A stretch of DNA of 64,000 nucleotides from Chryseobacterium sp. Leaf405 (GTDB lineage: Bacteria; Bacteroidota; Bacteroidia; Flavobacteriales; Weeksellaceae). The notes beneath the pieces are model-generated. The model was not told the DNA's origin, did no database searches, and saw only the letters and a program-made list of their open reading frames with translations. Shown here piece by piece: positions 50,447 through 58,774 of this stretch. The translations under genes were made by a program, and so were the position numbers. The stretch spans positions 130,589 to 194,588 of the forward strand of contig NZ_LMQN01000012.1 of assembly GCF_001425355.1 (NCBI RefSeq), written 5' to 3'. Every line of letters starts with the position of its first letter. Position 1 is the stretch's first letter.

Positions 50447-51055
50447 ATGGCTATTAACTTACAAAAAGGGCAGAGAATAAACCTGACGAAAGAAAATGGT
50501 ACAACACTTACACAGGCTTGTGTAGGAATCAATTGGGGAGCAATTGAGAAAAAAGGGCTTTTCGGAACTAAAAAAGAAGCAGTCGATTTAGACGGAAGCT
50601 GTATTTTATACGACACCAACAAAAATGCAACGGAAGTTATCTATTTTGGTAACCTAAAATCCAGAAACGGTTCTGTAAAACACAGTGGAGACGATTTAAC
50701 AGGTGACGTAAACGGAGATGACGGTTTAGATAATGAAGTAATTACGATAGATTTTAGTCAGTTAGACTCAAATGTAGAACACGTTGCTTTGGTTCTGAAC
50801 AGTTACAAAGGTCAGGATTTCGGAACAATTCCTTTCGCGTCAATCCGTATTTATGAAGGAACTCCTACGAATGTGAGAGAGGTTTTCGCTAAATATGATA
50901 TTGCCAACGACGCATCTTTCAGCGGACACGTTGCGATGGTAATGGGAGTTTTCTACAAAAGAAACAATGAATGGAAATTCAATGCAATTGGAGATCCTAC
51001 TTCAGACAAAAAACTTGAGCAGACGATTCAGACCGTTCAGCAGAAATATTTGTAA
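50447..51055 (+). CDS. terD: TerD-family stress protein, copy 2
   Basis: A 202-residue TerD paralogue. It has the same opening MAINLQKGQR as copy 1. Then come VGINWGAIEKKGLFG, AVDLDGSCILYD, VKHSGDDLTGDVNGDDGLDNEVITIDF, FASIRIYEGTP, and WKFNAIGDPT. The calcium-type acidic residues are kept. The longer spacing and GLFGTKKEAV insertion place it near the TerZ/TerE-like subgroup. It is followed by a hairpin terminator before the TerC gene. Confidence 0.93.
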   Translation: MAINLQKGQRINLTKENGTTLTQACVGINWGAIEKKGLFGTKKEAVDLDGSCILYDTNKNATEVIYFGNLKSRNGSVKHSGDDLTGDVNGDDGLDNEVITIDFSQLDSNVEHVALVLNSYKGQDFGTIPFASIRIYEGTPTNVREVFAKYDIANDASFSGHVAMVMGVFYKRNNEWKFNAIGDPTSDKKLEQTIQTVQQKYL

Positions 51056-51104
51056 AAAGTAATATTGAATGGGCTTTAGCCCGCTTTTCGAATAAAAATA
51101 AAAT

Positions 51105-51139
51105 AAGCAATAATTGTATTCTGTGCAGTTATTGCTTTT
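51105..51139 (+). terminator. Terminator between terD copy 2 and terC
   Basis: AAGCAATAA pairs with TTATTGCTT, followed by TTT. It may be partial read-through, since TerC belongs to the same functional group and no separate consensus promoter is obvious after it. Confidence 0.6.
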
Positions 51140-51163
51140 ATACTAATAACACAAAAAATTAAA

Positions 51164-52210
51164 GTGGGACAAAACAGTAGTATTTTAGATCTTCATCCTG
51201 GATTGGTTTGGGGATTTGCGATAACCGTAGTTATCATGTTGCTCCTTGACTTAGGGGTTTTTAACAAAAAAAGTCATGAAGTTTCTTCTAAAGAAGCGAC
51301 AATATGGTCTATTGTATGGATTTCACTTTCTATGGTGTTTTCCGGAGTCGTATATTGGGTTTACAATTCAGATCTCGGACCTAACAGCCATGAAATTGCC
51401 GTACAAAAATTAACAGAATATCAGGCAGCTTATTGGGTAGAGAAGGCACTTTCTGTGGATAACTTATTCGTATTTATCCTGGTTTTCGGTTTCTTTAAAG
51501 TACCGAAATATCTTCACCATAAAGTTCTTTTCTGGGGGATTATCGGTGCGCTGATATTTAGAGCAGTCTTTATTTTTGCAGGGGTTGGATTAATTAATCT
51601 TACTTATTTACCGGAAATGACTGTTTTCGGTCAGGCAGTGAAAATTAATATTGTGATGGTTCTTTTTGGTTTGTTCCTTGTCTATGCAGGTATCAAATCT
51701 TGGGGAGGTGGTGACGACGGTGATGATGAAGATTACAGCAACACGGCAGGTGCAAAATTAATTAAGAGATTCTGGAAAGTTTCCGATAATTATGTAGGAG
51801 ATAAATTCTTCACTGTACAGAACGGAATGAAAATGGCGACGCCCCTTTTGGTTGTTGTTGCAGTAATTGAGTTTACGGATGTATTGTTTGCCGTAGATTC
51901 TATTCCGGCGATTTTTGCTATCTCAAACGATCCGTTTATTTTGTATACATCGAATATTTTTGCAATTTTAGGGTTAAGATCTTTGTATTTCCTATTGGCA
52001 AATTTCATTCATATGTTCAGCAAATTACCTTATGGCTTGGCGGTTATTCTGACTTTCATCGGGGTAAAAATGCTGATCGCACCATGGATTCATATTTCGT
52101 CTCCGGTTTCTTTAGGAATCGTGGGTGGAGTATTGGTAATTTCAGTGATTCTATCGCTTATTTTCCCTGATAAAAAAGAAGATGAAGAACAGGAAAAGAT
52201 TGAAGAATAA
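51164..52210 (+). CDS. terC: TerC-family integral membrane protein
   Basis: A 348-residue TerC protein with about nine membrane helices. Typical signatures are the acidic residues inside helices: VIMLLLDLGVFNKKSHEVS, AAYWVEKALSVDNLFVFILVF, and VVAVIEFTDVLFAVDSIPAIFAISND. TerC proteins are linked to metal (for example manganese) export or insertion and to Ter stress systems. It starts at GTG 51164, since no ATG fits. A charged C-terminal tail (KKEDEEQEKIEE) follows the last helix. Confidence 0.93.
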   Translation: MGQNSSILDLHPGLVWGFAITVVIMLLLDLGVFNKKSHEVSSKEATIWSIVWISLSMVFSGVVYWVYNSDLGPNSHEIAVQKLTEYQAAYWVEKALSVDNLFVFILVFGFFKVPKYLHHKVLFWGIIGALIFRAVFIFAGVGLINLTYLPEMTVFGQAVKINIVMVLFGLFLVYAGIKSWGGGDDGDDEDYSNTAGAKLIKRFWKVSDNYVGDKFFTVQNGMKMATPLLVVVAVIEFTDVLFAVDSIPAIFAISNDPFILYTSNIFAILGLRSLYFLLANFIHMFSKLPYGLAVILTFIGVKMLIAPWIHISSPVSLGIVGGVLVISVILSLIFPDKKEDEEQEKIEE

Positions 52211-52230
52211 GATCAATTATCATAAAATAG

Positions 52231-52262
52231 AAAGGCTTTACAAATTGTAGAGCCTTTTTTAT
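52231..52262 (+). terminator. Terminator after terC
   Basis: AAAGGCTTTAC pairs with GTAGAGCCTTT, then a T run. Confidence 0.8.
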
Positions 52263-52304
52263 TTCAAATTTCACTATTGCTTGCAAAGCAAAATTTACCC
52301 TTCA

Positions 52305-53303
52305 CTATTTATATTTTAGTAGTTTATTAATTTTGAGTCTCGTTTGCAGTGAAGTTTTATACGCTTCATCTCTTAATTTCTGAATTTTTCCGACAGGCTG
52401 AAAATACGGATTGCTTTCAAAAGGATTAAATGAAAGCATCTCGTTGTCGCAGGAGCGAGCATCAAGCAAAGAATCTTTATTAATAATGATTTCTCCGATT
52501 TTGATAAAAGGCGATTTTTTCCATTCCACATTCAGTCTGTTAATGGGCTGATCATCTAAATTGTAACAGATTTGAATCAAAACATCGGCTCTGAAATTAT
52601 TAGATGTAAGATATTCTTCGATAGCGTCCTTTGTTGCTAATTTTTTTCCGAAATTTTTACTGACAGATGTTGGACTGAGTTTAATTTTAATCATATTTTC
52701 TCCCAAACGATACGCTCCGACAGAATGAAAATCAAAAGACAGAAAAAAGTCATTTCTTTTGGTCCAAAGTTTGAAAATATTTTTAATAAACGAACCTGTA
52801 AGCGTAGAAGGAATCACTTTTACAATCTGCATCATTAAAGAAAATGAACTCCATTTTTTAATAAAAAAACGATTTACAGAAGTAAATAATTTGAGAAAAA
52901 CGCTTACGGAATTTATTGGAAACAAAGGAAAATTCACCAATGGATAATTGGCAATCATATTTCCGTTTTCATCTTTTATCCGTACTGCAAAACCATAAGC
53001 AGGAATATCTTTTTTACTTTTATTGATTTTCAGGTGAGCGTTGGAGAAACGTATTTTCAGATTGTATTTTTCTTTATCAAAAAACTTATGCAGTTCTTCC
53101 GGCACGTTTTTATCAATTAAAAATTCTCCTCGGGCAACGGCATAGGTTTTGGCGTGTGCATTTCGGGTTGCAAAATTTACATCGCTTACAGATGGAGACT
53201 GTTCTACAAAATCGGCAATACTTTTTTTGTTGATTTCAAGGAGTTCTTTTTCCTCGTCAGTCAGTCTGTCAAATTTCTTGTTATATTTTAGTGGAATTGG
53301 CAT
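52305..53303 (-). CDS. Catalase-related (heme) protein
   Basis: A 332-residue protein of the catalase-like superfamily. The distal His lies in NAHAKTYAVARGEF near residue 50. RFSNAHLKINKSKKDIPAYGFAVRI gives the first strands of the barrel. The proximal Tyr pattern is in GKIQKLRDEAYKTSLQTR near residue 310, preceded by LSFNPFESNP. It is shorter than classical catalases (~480) and matches the small clade of catalase-related peroxidases. No signal peptide. It is convergent with terC and may add to oxidative-stress defence. Confidence 0.82.
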   Translation of the reverse strand: MPIPLKYNKKFDRLTDEEKELLEINKKSIADFVEQSPSVSDVNFATRNAHAKTYAVARGEFLIDKNVPEELHKFFDKEKYNLKIRFSNAHLKINKSKKDIPAYGFAVRIKDENGNMIANYPLVNFPLFPINSVSVFLKLFTSVNRFFIKKWSSFSLMMQIVKVIPSTLTGSFIKNIFKLWTKRNDFFLSFDFHSVGAYRLGENMIKIKLSPTSVSKNFGKKLATKDAIEEYLTSNNFRADVLIQICYNLDDQPINRLNVEWKKSPFIKIGEIIINKDSLLDARSCDNEMLSFNPFESNPYFQPVGKIQKLRDEAYKTSLQTRLKINKLLKYK

Positions 53304-53492
53304 TTAGTTTTTAAAATTCAATTATAACGCCAAGTTTCGACAAAAGTGTTAACAGAGTATTACAATTATTTGAATTTTTCAAATTACAAAAGATGTAAAT
53401 GAATATTTTGTATTTAATATGTTGAAATTTAATTATTTGTATAAAAATTATTCTAGAATATTTTAATTAAAAAACATCACATTTCAAATTCT

Positions 53493-53500
53493 TATCTTTG
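53493..53500 (+). promoter_or_regulatory. -7 promoter box (TATCTTTG) of the FKBP gene
   Basis: An exact consensus, 14 bases before ATG 53515. Confidence 0.55.
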
Positions 53501-53514
53501 CAAAAAATTATAAT

Positions 53515-53949
53515 ATGGGAGTAGCAGATATGTTATTTAAGCGTAAAAAAGAATTGGCAGAAAAAAACCTGAAAGACGGTCAGGAATACATGGTTGAATA
53601 CGGCAAAAGAGAAAGCGTAGTAGAATTACCAAGCGGTTTACAGTACGAAATCATCACTGAAGGTGACGGCGAAAAACCAGGACCGAAATCTACCGTAAAA
53701 TGCCATTACCATGGAACTACAATTGCTGGAAAAGTTTTTGACAGCTCTGTAAAAAGAGGAACGCCTGCATCTTTTCCATTAAACAGAGTCATTAAAGGGT
53801 GGACGGAAGCTTTACAATTAATGCCTGTTGGAAGCAAGTGGAGATTAATCCTTCCTCCGCATTTGGCTTACGGAGATCAGGAAATCAGCAAAGAAATCGG
53901 ACCAAACAGTACATTGGTTTTCGAAGTGGAATTGTTGGGGATTAAATAA
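53515..53949 (+). CDS. FKBP-type peptidyl-prolyl cis-trans isomerase
   Basis: A 144-residue cytoplasmic prolyl isomerase. A short helical N-terminus (residues 1-40) is followed by one FKBP domain: LPSGLQYEIITEGDGEKPGPKSTV, GKVFDSSVKRGTPASFPLNRVIKGWTEAL, WRLILPPHLAYGD, and STLVFEVELLGI. The active-site aromatic and Asp positions are kept. There is no signal sequence, unlike the periplasmic FkpA type. The gene is monocistronic, with its own promoter and terminator. Confidence 0.94.
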   Translation: MGVADMLFKRKKELAEKNLKDGQEYMVEYGKRESVVELPSGLQYEIITEGDGEKPGPKSTVKCHYHGTTIAGKVFDSSVKRGTPASFPLNRVIKGWTEALQLMPVGSKWRLILPPHLAYGDQEISKEIGPNSTLVFEVELLGIK

Positions 53950-53972
53950 TTTTTTATTTTTATCAATACATT

Positions 53973-54003
53973 AAATTTACTCATTTTCGGGTAAATTTTT
54001 TTA
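53973..54003 (+). terminator. Terminator after the FKBP gene
   Basis: AAATTTAC pairs with GTAAATTT, with a following T run. Confidence 0.65.
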
Positions 54004-54068
54004 TTTGTGTATATTCGTGATTGAGTATCATTTCGTATTTTCCAATATTGATTTCTAAAATAGATTAA

Positions 54069-55019
54069 ATGAAAAGACTAATTTACCTTTTAGCAATTTT
54101 TGGTTTTCTTACTTCCTGTGTTTCAAAGAAAAACCAGACGATTAAACAAAATATTCTTACGCTGAAGGACAGCTATTGCAAAGCGCCTTTTCAGTATAAT
54201 TACGGAAATAAAATTCCATCTTATAATTCAGATTCAATTATTTTGGCAAATAAAGAGTTGAAAGGATTATTTTCTGATCAAAGTATTTTGATTTTAAATG
54301 CATTGGATAATCTGGATGAGGTGCATGATATTATGGAACTTAAAAAAAGCAACTCGTTAGAATCACAGGTTAAAGTTTTACAGCTTAAAAGTAAAATCAA
54401 CAGTAAAATAACTATTGCTTTAACCGAATTAGATGCCGTTGCTGCAGAATTTGACTGTGAAGGTGAACGGGTGGCTCAAATTGGAAATTATGTTGATAAC
54501 CTGAATGATTCAAGGAATAATAAACTTATTTTGTTTTCAATTATTACGGGAGCGGCCGCTTCTATTGCCGGAGGAATTGTAAAAGATAACGCCTGGAGTA
54601 ATGCCATTGACATCAGTGGAGGTATTTTGGGAGCTGGTTTTGGATTAGCAACATTAAATCCGAAAGGTAAAAAAGTAGAATTTATCCATCAGAGGAATCT
54701 TTTAAGAGATGTCTGGAAAGAAAAACTTGAATCACCCAACTTTCCGCCTTTTGTATGGTATATGTACACAGAAAAAAAGTTTTCTAATAAAGAAGGGGTA
54801 CCGATTATCCAAAGTATTAAGAAAAGATGGCTCCATTTCCAGTTTGATAATAATCTGGACGCTGCCAATCAGTCTGTTATTTTCAGTGACGGTGGTTTCT
54901 ATCGTGCGGATGACCTCAACAACAGAGCCGCAATGCTGAATCAGATGCAGTCGGCAACAAGAACGATCAATCAGAATATTAATTATTTACTTTTAGATTT
55001 AGACAGATTAATTCTTTAA
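54069..55019 (+). CDS. Hypothetical lipoprotein, 316 residues
   Basis: Exported lipoprotein: MKRLIYLLAIFGFLTSC has a hydrophobic segment and a lipobox (LTSC, Cys17), with SKK next. The rest is mostly helical (LNALDNLDEVHDIMELKK, LQLKSKINSKITIALTELDA). A hydrophobic/glycine stretch ITGAAASIAGGIVKDNAWSNA near residue 160 could be a membrane-active or structural hairpin. No known domain. It is followed by an operator and the Rrf2 gene. Confidence 0.75.
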   Translation: MKRLIYLLAIFGFLTSCVSKKNQTIKQNILTLKDSYCKAPFQYNYGNKIPSYNSDSIILANKELKGLFSDQSILILNALDNLDEVHDIMELKKSNSLESQVKVLQLKSKINSKITIALTELDAVAAEFDCEGERVAQIGNYVDNLNDSRNNKLILFSIITGAAASIAGGIVKDNAWSNAIDISGGILGAGFGLATLNPKGKKVEFIHQRNLLRDVWKEKLESPNFPPFVWYMYTEKKFSNKEGVPIIQSIKKRWLHFQFDNNLDAANQSVIFSDGGFYRADDLNNRAAMLNQMQSATRTINQNINYLLLDLDRLIL

Positions 55020-55027
55020 CAAAAATT

Positions 55028-55052
55028 AATTGTAATAAATTTTGTTACAATT
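55028..55052. promoter_or_regulatory. Operator of the Rrf2 gene
   Basis: AATTGTAA-N9-TTACAATT, a perfect 8-bp inverted repeat, sits just upstream of a TATCTTTG box (55063-55070). Its reverse complement matches 55512-55536 at nearly every position (23 of 25 by eye). Confidence 0.7.
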
Positions 55053-55083
55053 AAAAATTGCATATCTTTGCAAAGTAATTACA

Positions 55084-55494
55084 ATGAACAATACAAGATT
55101 TGCTACGGCAATACATATTATGACTTTATTGGCGGATAGCCCACAGGACTGGCTAACCTCCGAATGGATGGCGGGAAGTATTAATATAAATCCCGTAGTT
55201 GTCCGTAAAGAATTGAGTGTTTTGAGGGAAGCGGGGCTGATTATAAGCCGACAAGGAAAAGAAGGAGGAACCCAACTTTCAAGAAATGCAGATTCAATAA
55301 CAATTTCGGAAATTTATTTAGCGGTAAAGAATACGGAAGTGTTGGGAAAGAAAAATCAGAATCCGAATCCTATTTGTACTGTAGGAAGAGATATCAACGA
55401 TCATTTGAATAATCTTTTTACTGAAACAGATAAATTGGTTATTGATTTTTTAGGAAATAAAACATTGAAAGAATTTACCGATCAATTTGCATAG
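55084..55494 (+). CDS. Rrf2-family transcriptional regulator
   Basis: A 136-residue Rrf2/IscR-type winged-helix regulator. RFATAIHIMTLLADSPQDWLTSEWMAGSININPVVVRKELSVLREAGLIISRQGKEGGTQLSRNAD covers the HTH and wing. One Cys lies in NPNPICTVGRD; the three-Cys cluster of IscR is missing, so an iron-sulfur cluster is unlikely. ATG 55084 is chosen over TTG 55042, which overlaps the operator. Two near-identical operators, before this gene and before 55555, suggest it represses both. Confidence 0.9.
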   Translation: MNNTRFATAIHIMTLLADSPQDWLTSEWMAGSININPVVVRKELSVLREAGLIISRQGKEGGTQLSRNADSITISEIYLAVKNTEVLGKKNQNPNPICTVGRDINDHLNNLFTETDKLVIDFLGNKTLKEFTDQFA

Positions 55495-55511
55495 GAAAAT
55501 TTTTTAACTAT

Positions 55512-55536
55512 AAATGTAACAGAATTTATTACAATT
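55512..55536. promoter_or_regulatory. Second Rrf2-type operator, before the NAD(P)-binding gene
   Basis: TGTAA-N9-TTACA, almost the reverse complement of the site at 55028-55052. It is 18 bases before ATG 55555. Confidence 0.7.
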
Positions 55537-55554
55537 TAATAAAATAAAATTATT

Positions 55555-56205
55555 ATGAAAAAAGTAGCCGTAATCGGAGCAACAGGTTTTGTGGGAACAC
55601 AGGTAGTAAACGAATTGGTAAACAGAGGATACGCTGTTGAAGCTATTGTAAGAGATGTTTCAAAAGTTCAGCAGAACGACAACGTTATTGCAAAAAGTAT
55701 CGACGTAAGTAATGTAGATGAATTAGCAGAAGCTTTAAAAGGAAATGATGCCGTAATCAGTACATTCAATGCAGGATGGACGAATCCAAATTTATATAAT
55801 GATTTCTTGACAGGATCAGAAAATATTGAAAAAGCAGTTGAAAATTCCGGGGTAAAAAGATTCATTACTGTTGGTGGAGCAGGAAGTCTTTTCATCGACG
55901 GAAATCAATTGGTAGACGGTCCGGATTTTCCGGCGGAAATCAAACCGGGAGCAACAGCAGCGAGAGATTATTTAAATAAAATTAAAGAAAATAATACGTT
56001 AGATTGGACGTTTTTCAGCCCTGCCATCGAAATGCATCAGGGAACAGCTGGAGTCAGAACAGGAAAATACAGAACGGCATTGGAAAATCCGGTATTTAAT
56101 GAAGAGGGAAGAAGTGTACTTTCTGTGGAAGATGTTGCAGTAGTTTTAGTTGACGAATTAGAGCAGAATAATCACATTCGTGAGCGTTTTACAGCAGCTT
56201 ATTAA
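55555..56205 (+). CDS. NAD(P)H-binding oxidoreductase (NmrA-like atypical SDR)
   Basis: A 216-residue atypical short-chain dehydrogenase with a clear Rossmann motif (VAVIGATGFVGTQVVNELVNRG). The later segments are AVISTFNAG, KRFITVGGAGSLFIDGNQLVD, DWTFFSPAIEMHQG and ISVEDVA-like (LSVEDVAVVLVDELE). The YxxxK catalytic pair of classical SDRs is absent, as is usual in this clade. It is probably the main target of the upstream Rrf2 regulator. The pairing occurs often in Bacteroidetes and firmicutes. Substrate unknown. Confidence 0.87.
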   Translation: MKKVAVIGATGFVGTQVVNELVNRGYAVEAIVRDVSKVQQNDNVIAKSIDVSNVDELAEALKGNDAVISTFNAGWTNPNLYNDFLTGSENIEKAVENSGVKRFITVGGAGSLFIDGNQLVDGPDFPAEIKPGATAARDYLNKIKENNTLDWTFFSPAIEMHQGTAGVRTGKYRTALENPVFNEEGRSVLSVEDVAVVLVDELEQNNHIRERFTAAY

Positions 56206-56228
56206 ATAACAATACTCTTGTTGAAAAA

Positions 56229-56259
56229 CTTACGGCGGCACCAAAGGTGCCGCCGTAAG
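56229..56259 (-). terminator. Perfect GC-rich hairpin, terminator for the M23 gene
   Basis: A 14-bp perfect stem CTTACGGCGGCACC with loop AAA. On the minus strand a TTTTT run follows. It may act for both convergent genes. Confidence 0.8.
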
Positions 56260-56278
56260 TCTCAATATATCAATCATT

Positions 56279-57289
56279 CTATAAATTCATAAACAACTTC
56301 GGATTCACCGGAGTATTATTTTTGTGTACTTCATAATGAAGGTGAGGTCCTGTAGAACGTCCCGAATTTCCAGATTTTGCAATCACCTGACCTACTTTTA
56401 TTTTATCATTCGTTTTAGCCACCAATTGTGACAAATGTCCATACAATGTTGCCAGGCCATTTCCGTGAGAAACGATAACACAATTTCCATAACCGCCTTT
56501 CTGACCGGAGAAAATAACGGTTCCGGCAGCAGTTGCAATAACATCAGATCCAAAAGGAACCGCAATATCCAATCCTTTATGAAACTGCATCTGGTCGGCT
56601 TCTGCGGGTGGGTTATTTTTTTCTGTTGATACTTTTGGAGAATTATTTGAAGCGACAGAAGTGGTAGATGGAGCAGATACGGCTGGTGTAGCTTTTGGCG
56701 TTACCATTACTTTCACTTGTCTTTTTTCCCCGTAACTGTCGGTTACTTCAATGATTTTTTCTACGGGTTCAACTTTTACTTCAGGTTTTGTCGTTGCTGC
56801 TAAAGGTTTTGCTGATGATGTAGTAGACTTTACCGAAGCAAATACAGTTTTGAATGGAATAGGGTTTTTTCTGATTCCGAAATTAGATGAAATATACCCT
56901 TCGGTTGGCATTCCAAGAGGAACCTGCGTCAATTTTTTTTGAAGATCCATCAGGTATTGACTGTATCGGTTGGCTTGTTTAGCAAGATAGATAGAATTCG
57001 AAATGCTGTCTTTGCTGAGAACTGTAACTTTTTCACTTGCAACATCTTTAGATTTCAAAAAAGAGTTCAGTTGTGTCACAGTCTGATCTACCAAAGTAAG
57101 ATCTGTCTTCATTTTTAAGTAATCTACACTGTCTTTTTCAGTGTTTATTTTTACAAGGTTTACTTCATAGTTTTTATCATCCTTCTGCGAATAAAGCTTT
57201 GCTATGAAAATCCCCTGTGCGAAAACTACTAGTAAAAGTCCTCCAAGAAGGATATTTACGTTCCTTTTACGGCTTAGAAATTTTTTCAT
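56279..57289 (-). CDS. M23-family (LytM) peptidase, membrane anchored
   Basis: A 336-residue envelope protein. An N-terminal membrane helix (ILLGGLLLVVFAQGIFIAKL) is followed by a coiled-coil stretch (residues ~40-125), a Pro/Thr/Ser-rich linker, and a C-terminal M23 domain. The zinc ligands fit: FHKGLDIAVPFG (H...D) and GPHLHYEV (HxH). So it is likely an active peptidoglycan endopeptidase or an activator of amidases. It acts in the periplasm. It is divergent from gpsA. Confidence 0.92.
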   Translation of the reverse strand: MKKFLSRKRNVNILLGGLLLVVFAQGIFIAKLYSQKDDKNYEVNLVKINTEKDSVDYLKMKTDLTLVDQTVTQLNSFLKSKDVASEKVTVLSKDSISNSIYLAKQANRYSQYLMDLQKKLTQVPLGMPTEGYISSNFGIRKNPIPFKTVFASVKSTTSSAKPLAATTKPEVKVEPVEKIIEVTDSYGEKRQVKVMVTPKATPAVSAPSTTSVASNNSPKVSTEKNNPPAEADQMQFHKGLDIAVPFGSDVIATAAGTVIFSGQKGGYGNCVIVSHGNGLATLYGHLSQLVAKTNDKIKVGQVIAKSGNSGRSTGPHLHYEVHKNNTPVNPKLFMNL

Positions 57290-57489
57290 TTTCTTCTTCT
57301 TAGTGTAATTAAACGGTTTTAAGGTTGCAAATTTAATTAAAAATAAACTTTGAGACCTATTTTTAACGAAACTTTAGTTATTTCTATAATTAACGGTTAA
57401 TTAGATATTTAATTGTATTGATGTGTTAATTTTATTTAAAAATGGTTATTATCATGTCTTTAAATATTTCGCTTCAATCTTTGTTTTAA

Positions 57490-57497
57490 TATATTTG
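57490..57497 (+). promoter_or_regulatory. -7 promoter box (TATATTTG) of gpsA
   Basis: An exact TAnnTTTG, 17 bases before ATG 57515. Confidence 0.5.
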
Positions 57498-57514
57498 CAG
57501 TTCACATTTCTATT

Positions 57515-58552
57515 ATGGCTAAAAAGAAAACCAATACAGAACCGAATCCTAAAAAGAACAAAAATGAAGTGGCAGTAGGTGTTGTCGGAAGCGGAAGTTT
57601 CGCAACGGCTATTGTGAAAATGCTTGTTGAAAATTGTAAAGTCGTGCATTGGTGCGTAAGGAGTGAGTATGTAAAGGGGGCAATCGAACAGCGAGGTCAC
57701 AATCCAAGTTATCTTACAGCGGTAAATTTTAATTTGAAGAATTTAAAACTGACAACCGATATCAACGAATTGGTTTCTGCTTGTGATATTATCGTTTTGG
57801 CTACTCCGTCTATCTATCTTTCGGATACGATGGATAAAATGAACTGTGAGTATAAAGATAAAATTTTCGTTTCTGCAATTAAAGGAATTATTCCAAAAGT
57901 AAACGATGTCGTGGCGCATTATTTAAGAGACGAGTTTAAAATAGGTTTCAGAAATCAGGCAGTGATTGCCGGTCCTTGTCATGCCGAGGAAGTCGCCATG
58001 GAAAGACTTTCTTATCTTACAGTAGCAACGGTGGAAGACGAAACTTCTCAAAAATTGCTGGACATCTTTAATTCTGATTTTATTAAAATGCATTCCAGTA
58101 AAGATATTTTAGGAAATGAATACAGTGCGATTCTGAAGAATATTTTTGCCATCGGAGCAGGAATTGCAAGCGGTTTAGGGTACGGGGATAACTTTACTGC
58201 AGTTTTCGTTTCAAATGCAATCCGTGAAATGGAAACTTTCCTTGAAGCCATTTATGAAGCGCCGAGAGATGTGAATGAAAGTGCTTATTTAGGAGATTTA
58301 TTGGTAACGGCCTATTCATTATTTTCACGAAACAGAAGCTTAGGAAACCTCATAGGAAAAGGGTATACCGTAAAATCTGCCATTCAGTCGATGAATATGG
58401 TTGCAGAGGGATATTACGCTGCAGATTCTATTTATAAAACAGCAAAACAGAAAAATCTGGAACTTCCGATTATTGATACGATTTACGGAATTTTGTATGA
58501 AGGGAAAAATGCAGAAAAACAATTCAAAAAGTTAACGACTAAGTTAAATTAA
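57515..58552 (+). CDS. gpsA: Glycerol-3-phosphate dehydrogenase [NAD(P)+]
   Basis: A 345-residue enzyme reducing dihydroxyacetone phosphate to sn-glycerol-3-phosphate for phospholipid synthesis. Signatures are VGVVGSGSFATAIVKML (Rossmann), IIVLATPSIYLSD, VSAIKGI, IAGPCHAEEVAMERL, and the catalytic Lys in YSAILKNIFAIGAGIASGLGYGDN. A Lys-rich N-terminal extension (KKKTNTEPNPKKNKNE) precedes the domain. The substitution of Ser-Phe (GSGSFA) for the usual GxGxWG is within family variation. Confidence 0.93.
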   Translation: MAKKKTNTEPNPKKNKNEVAVGVVGSGSFATAIVKMLVENCKVVHWCVRSEYVKGAIEQRGHNPSYLTAVNFNLKNLKLTTDINELVSACDIIVLATPSIYLSDTMDKMNCEYKDKIFVSAIKGIIPKVNDVVAHYLRDEFKIGFRNQAVIAGPCHAEEVAMERLSYLTVATVEDETSQKLLDIFNSDFIKMHSSKDILGNEYSAILKNIFAIGAGIASGLGYGDNFTAVFVSNAIREMETFLEAIYEAPRDVNESAYLGDLLVTAYSLFSRNRSLGNLIGKGYTVKSAIQSMNMVAEGYYAADSIYKTAKQKNLELPIIDTIYGILYEGKNAEKQFKKLTTKLN

Positions 58553-58774
58553 TAGAATATTTAACAGATTGAATAGGTAAGTTCATTCAATTTGTCGAGA
58601 TGTTTAGAAAAGTAATTTGATTAATCGTTTCAATTCCTGTTAATCGATAATTTCCATCGTATTATTTAGTATAATAAAAACTTTATTTTCTATCCCGAAA
58701 TTCATTGTTAAAATTTTGAAACGGTCTGTGGTTATTAAAAACTTTTACCGAAATTTGATGTAAAATTTAGTTTT

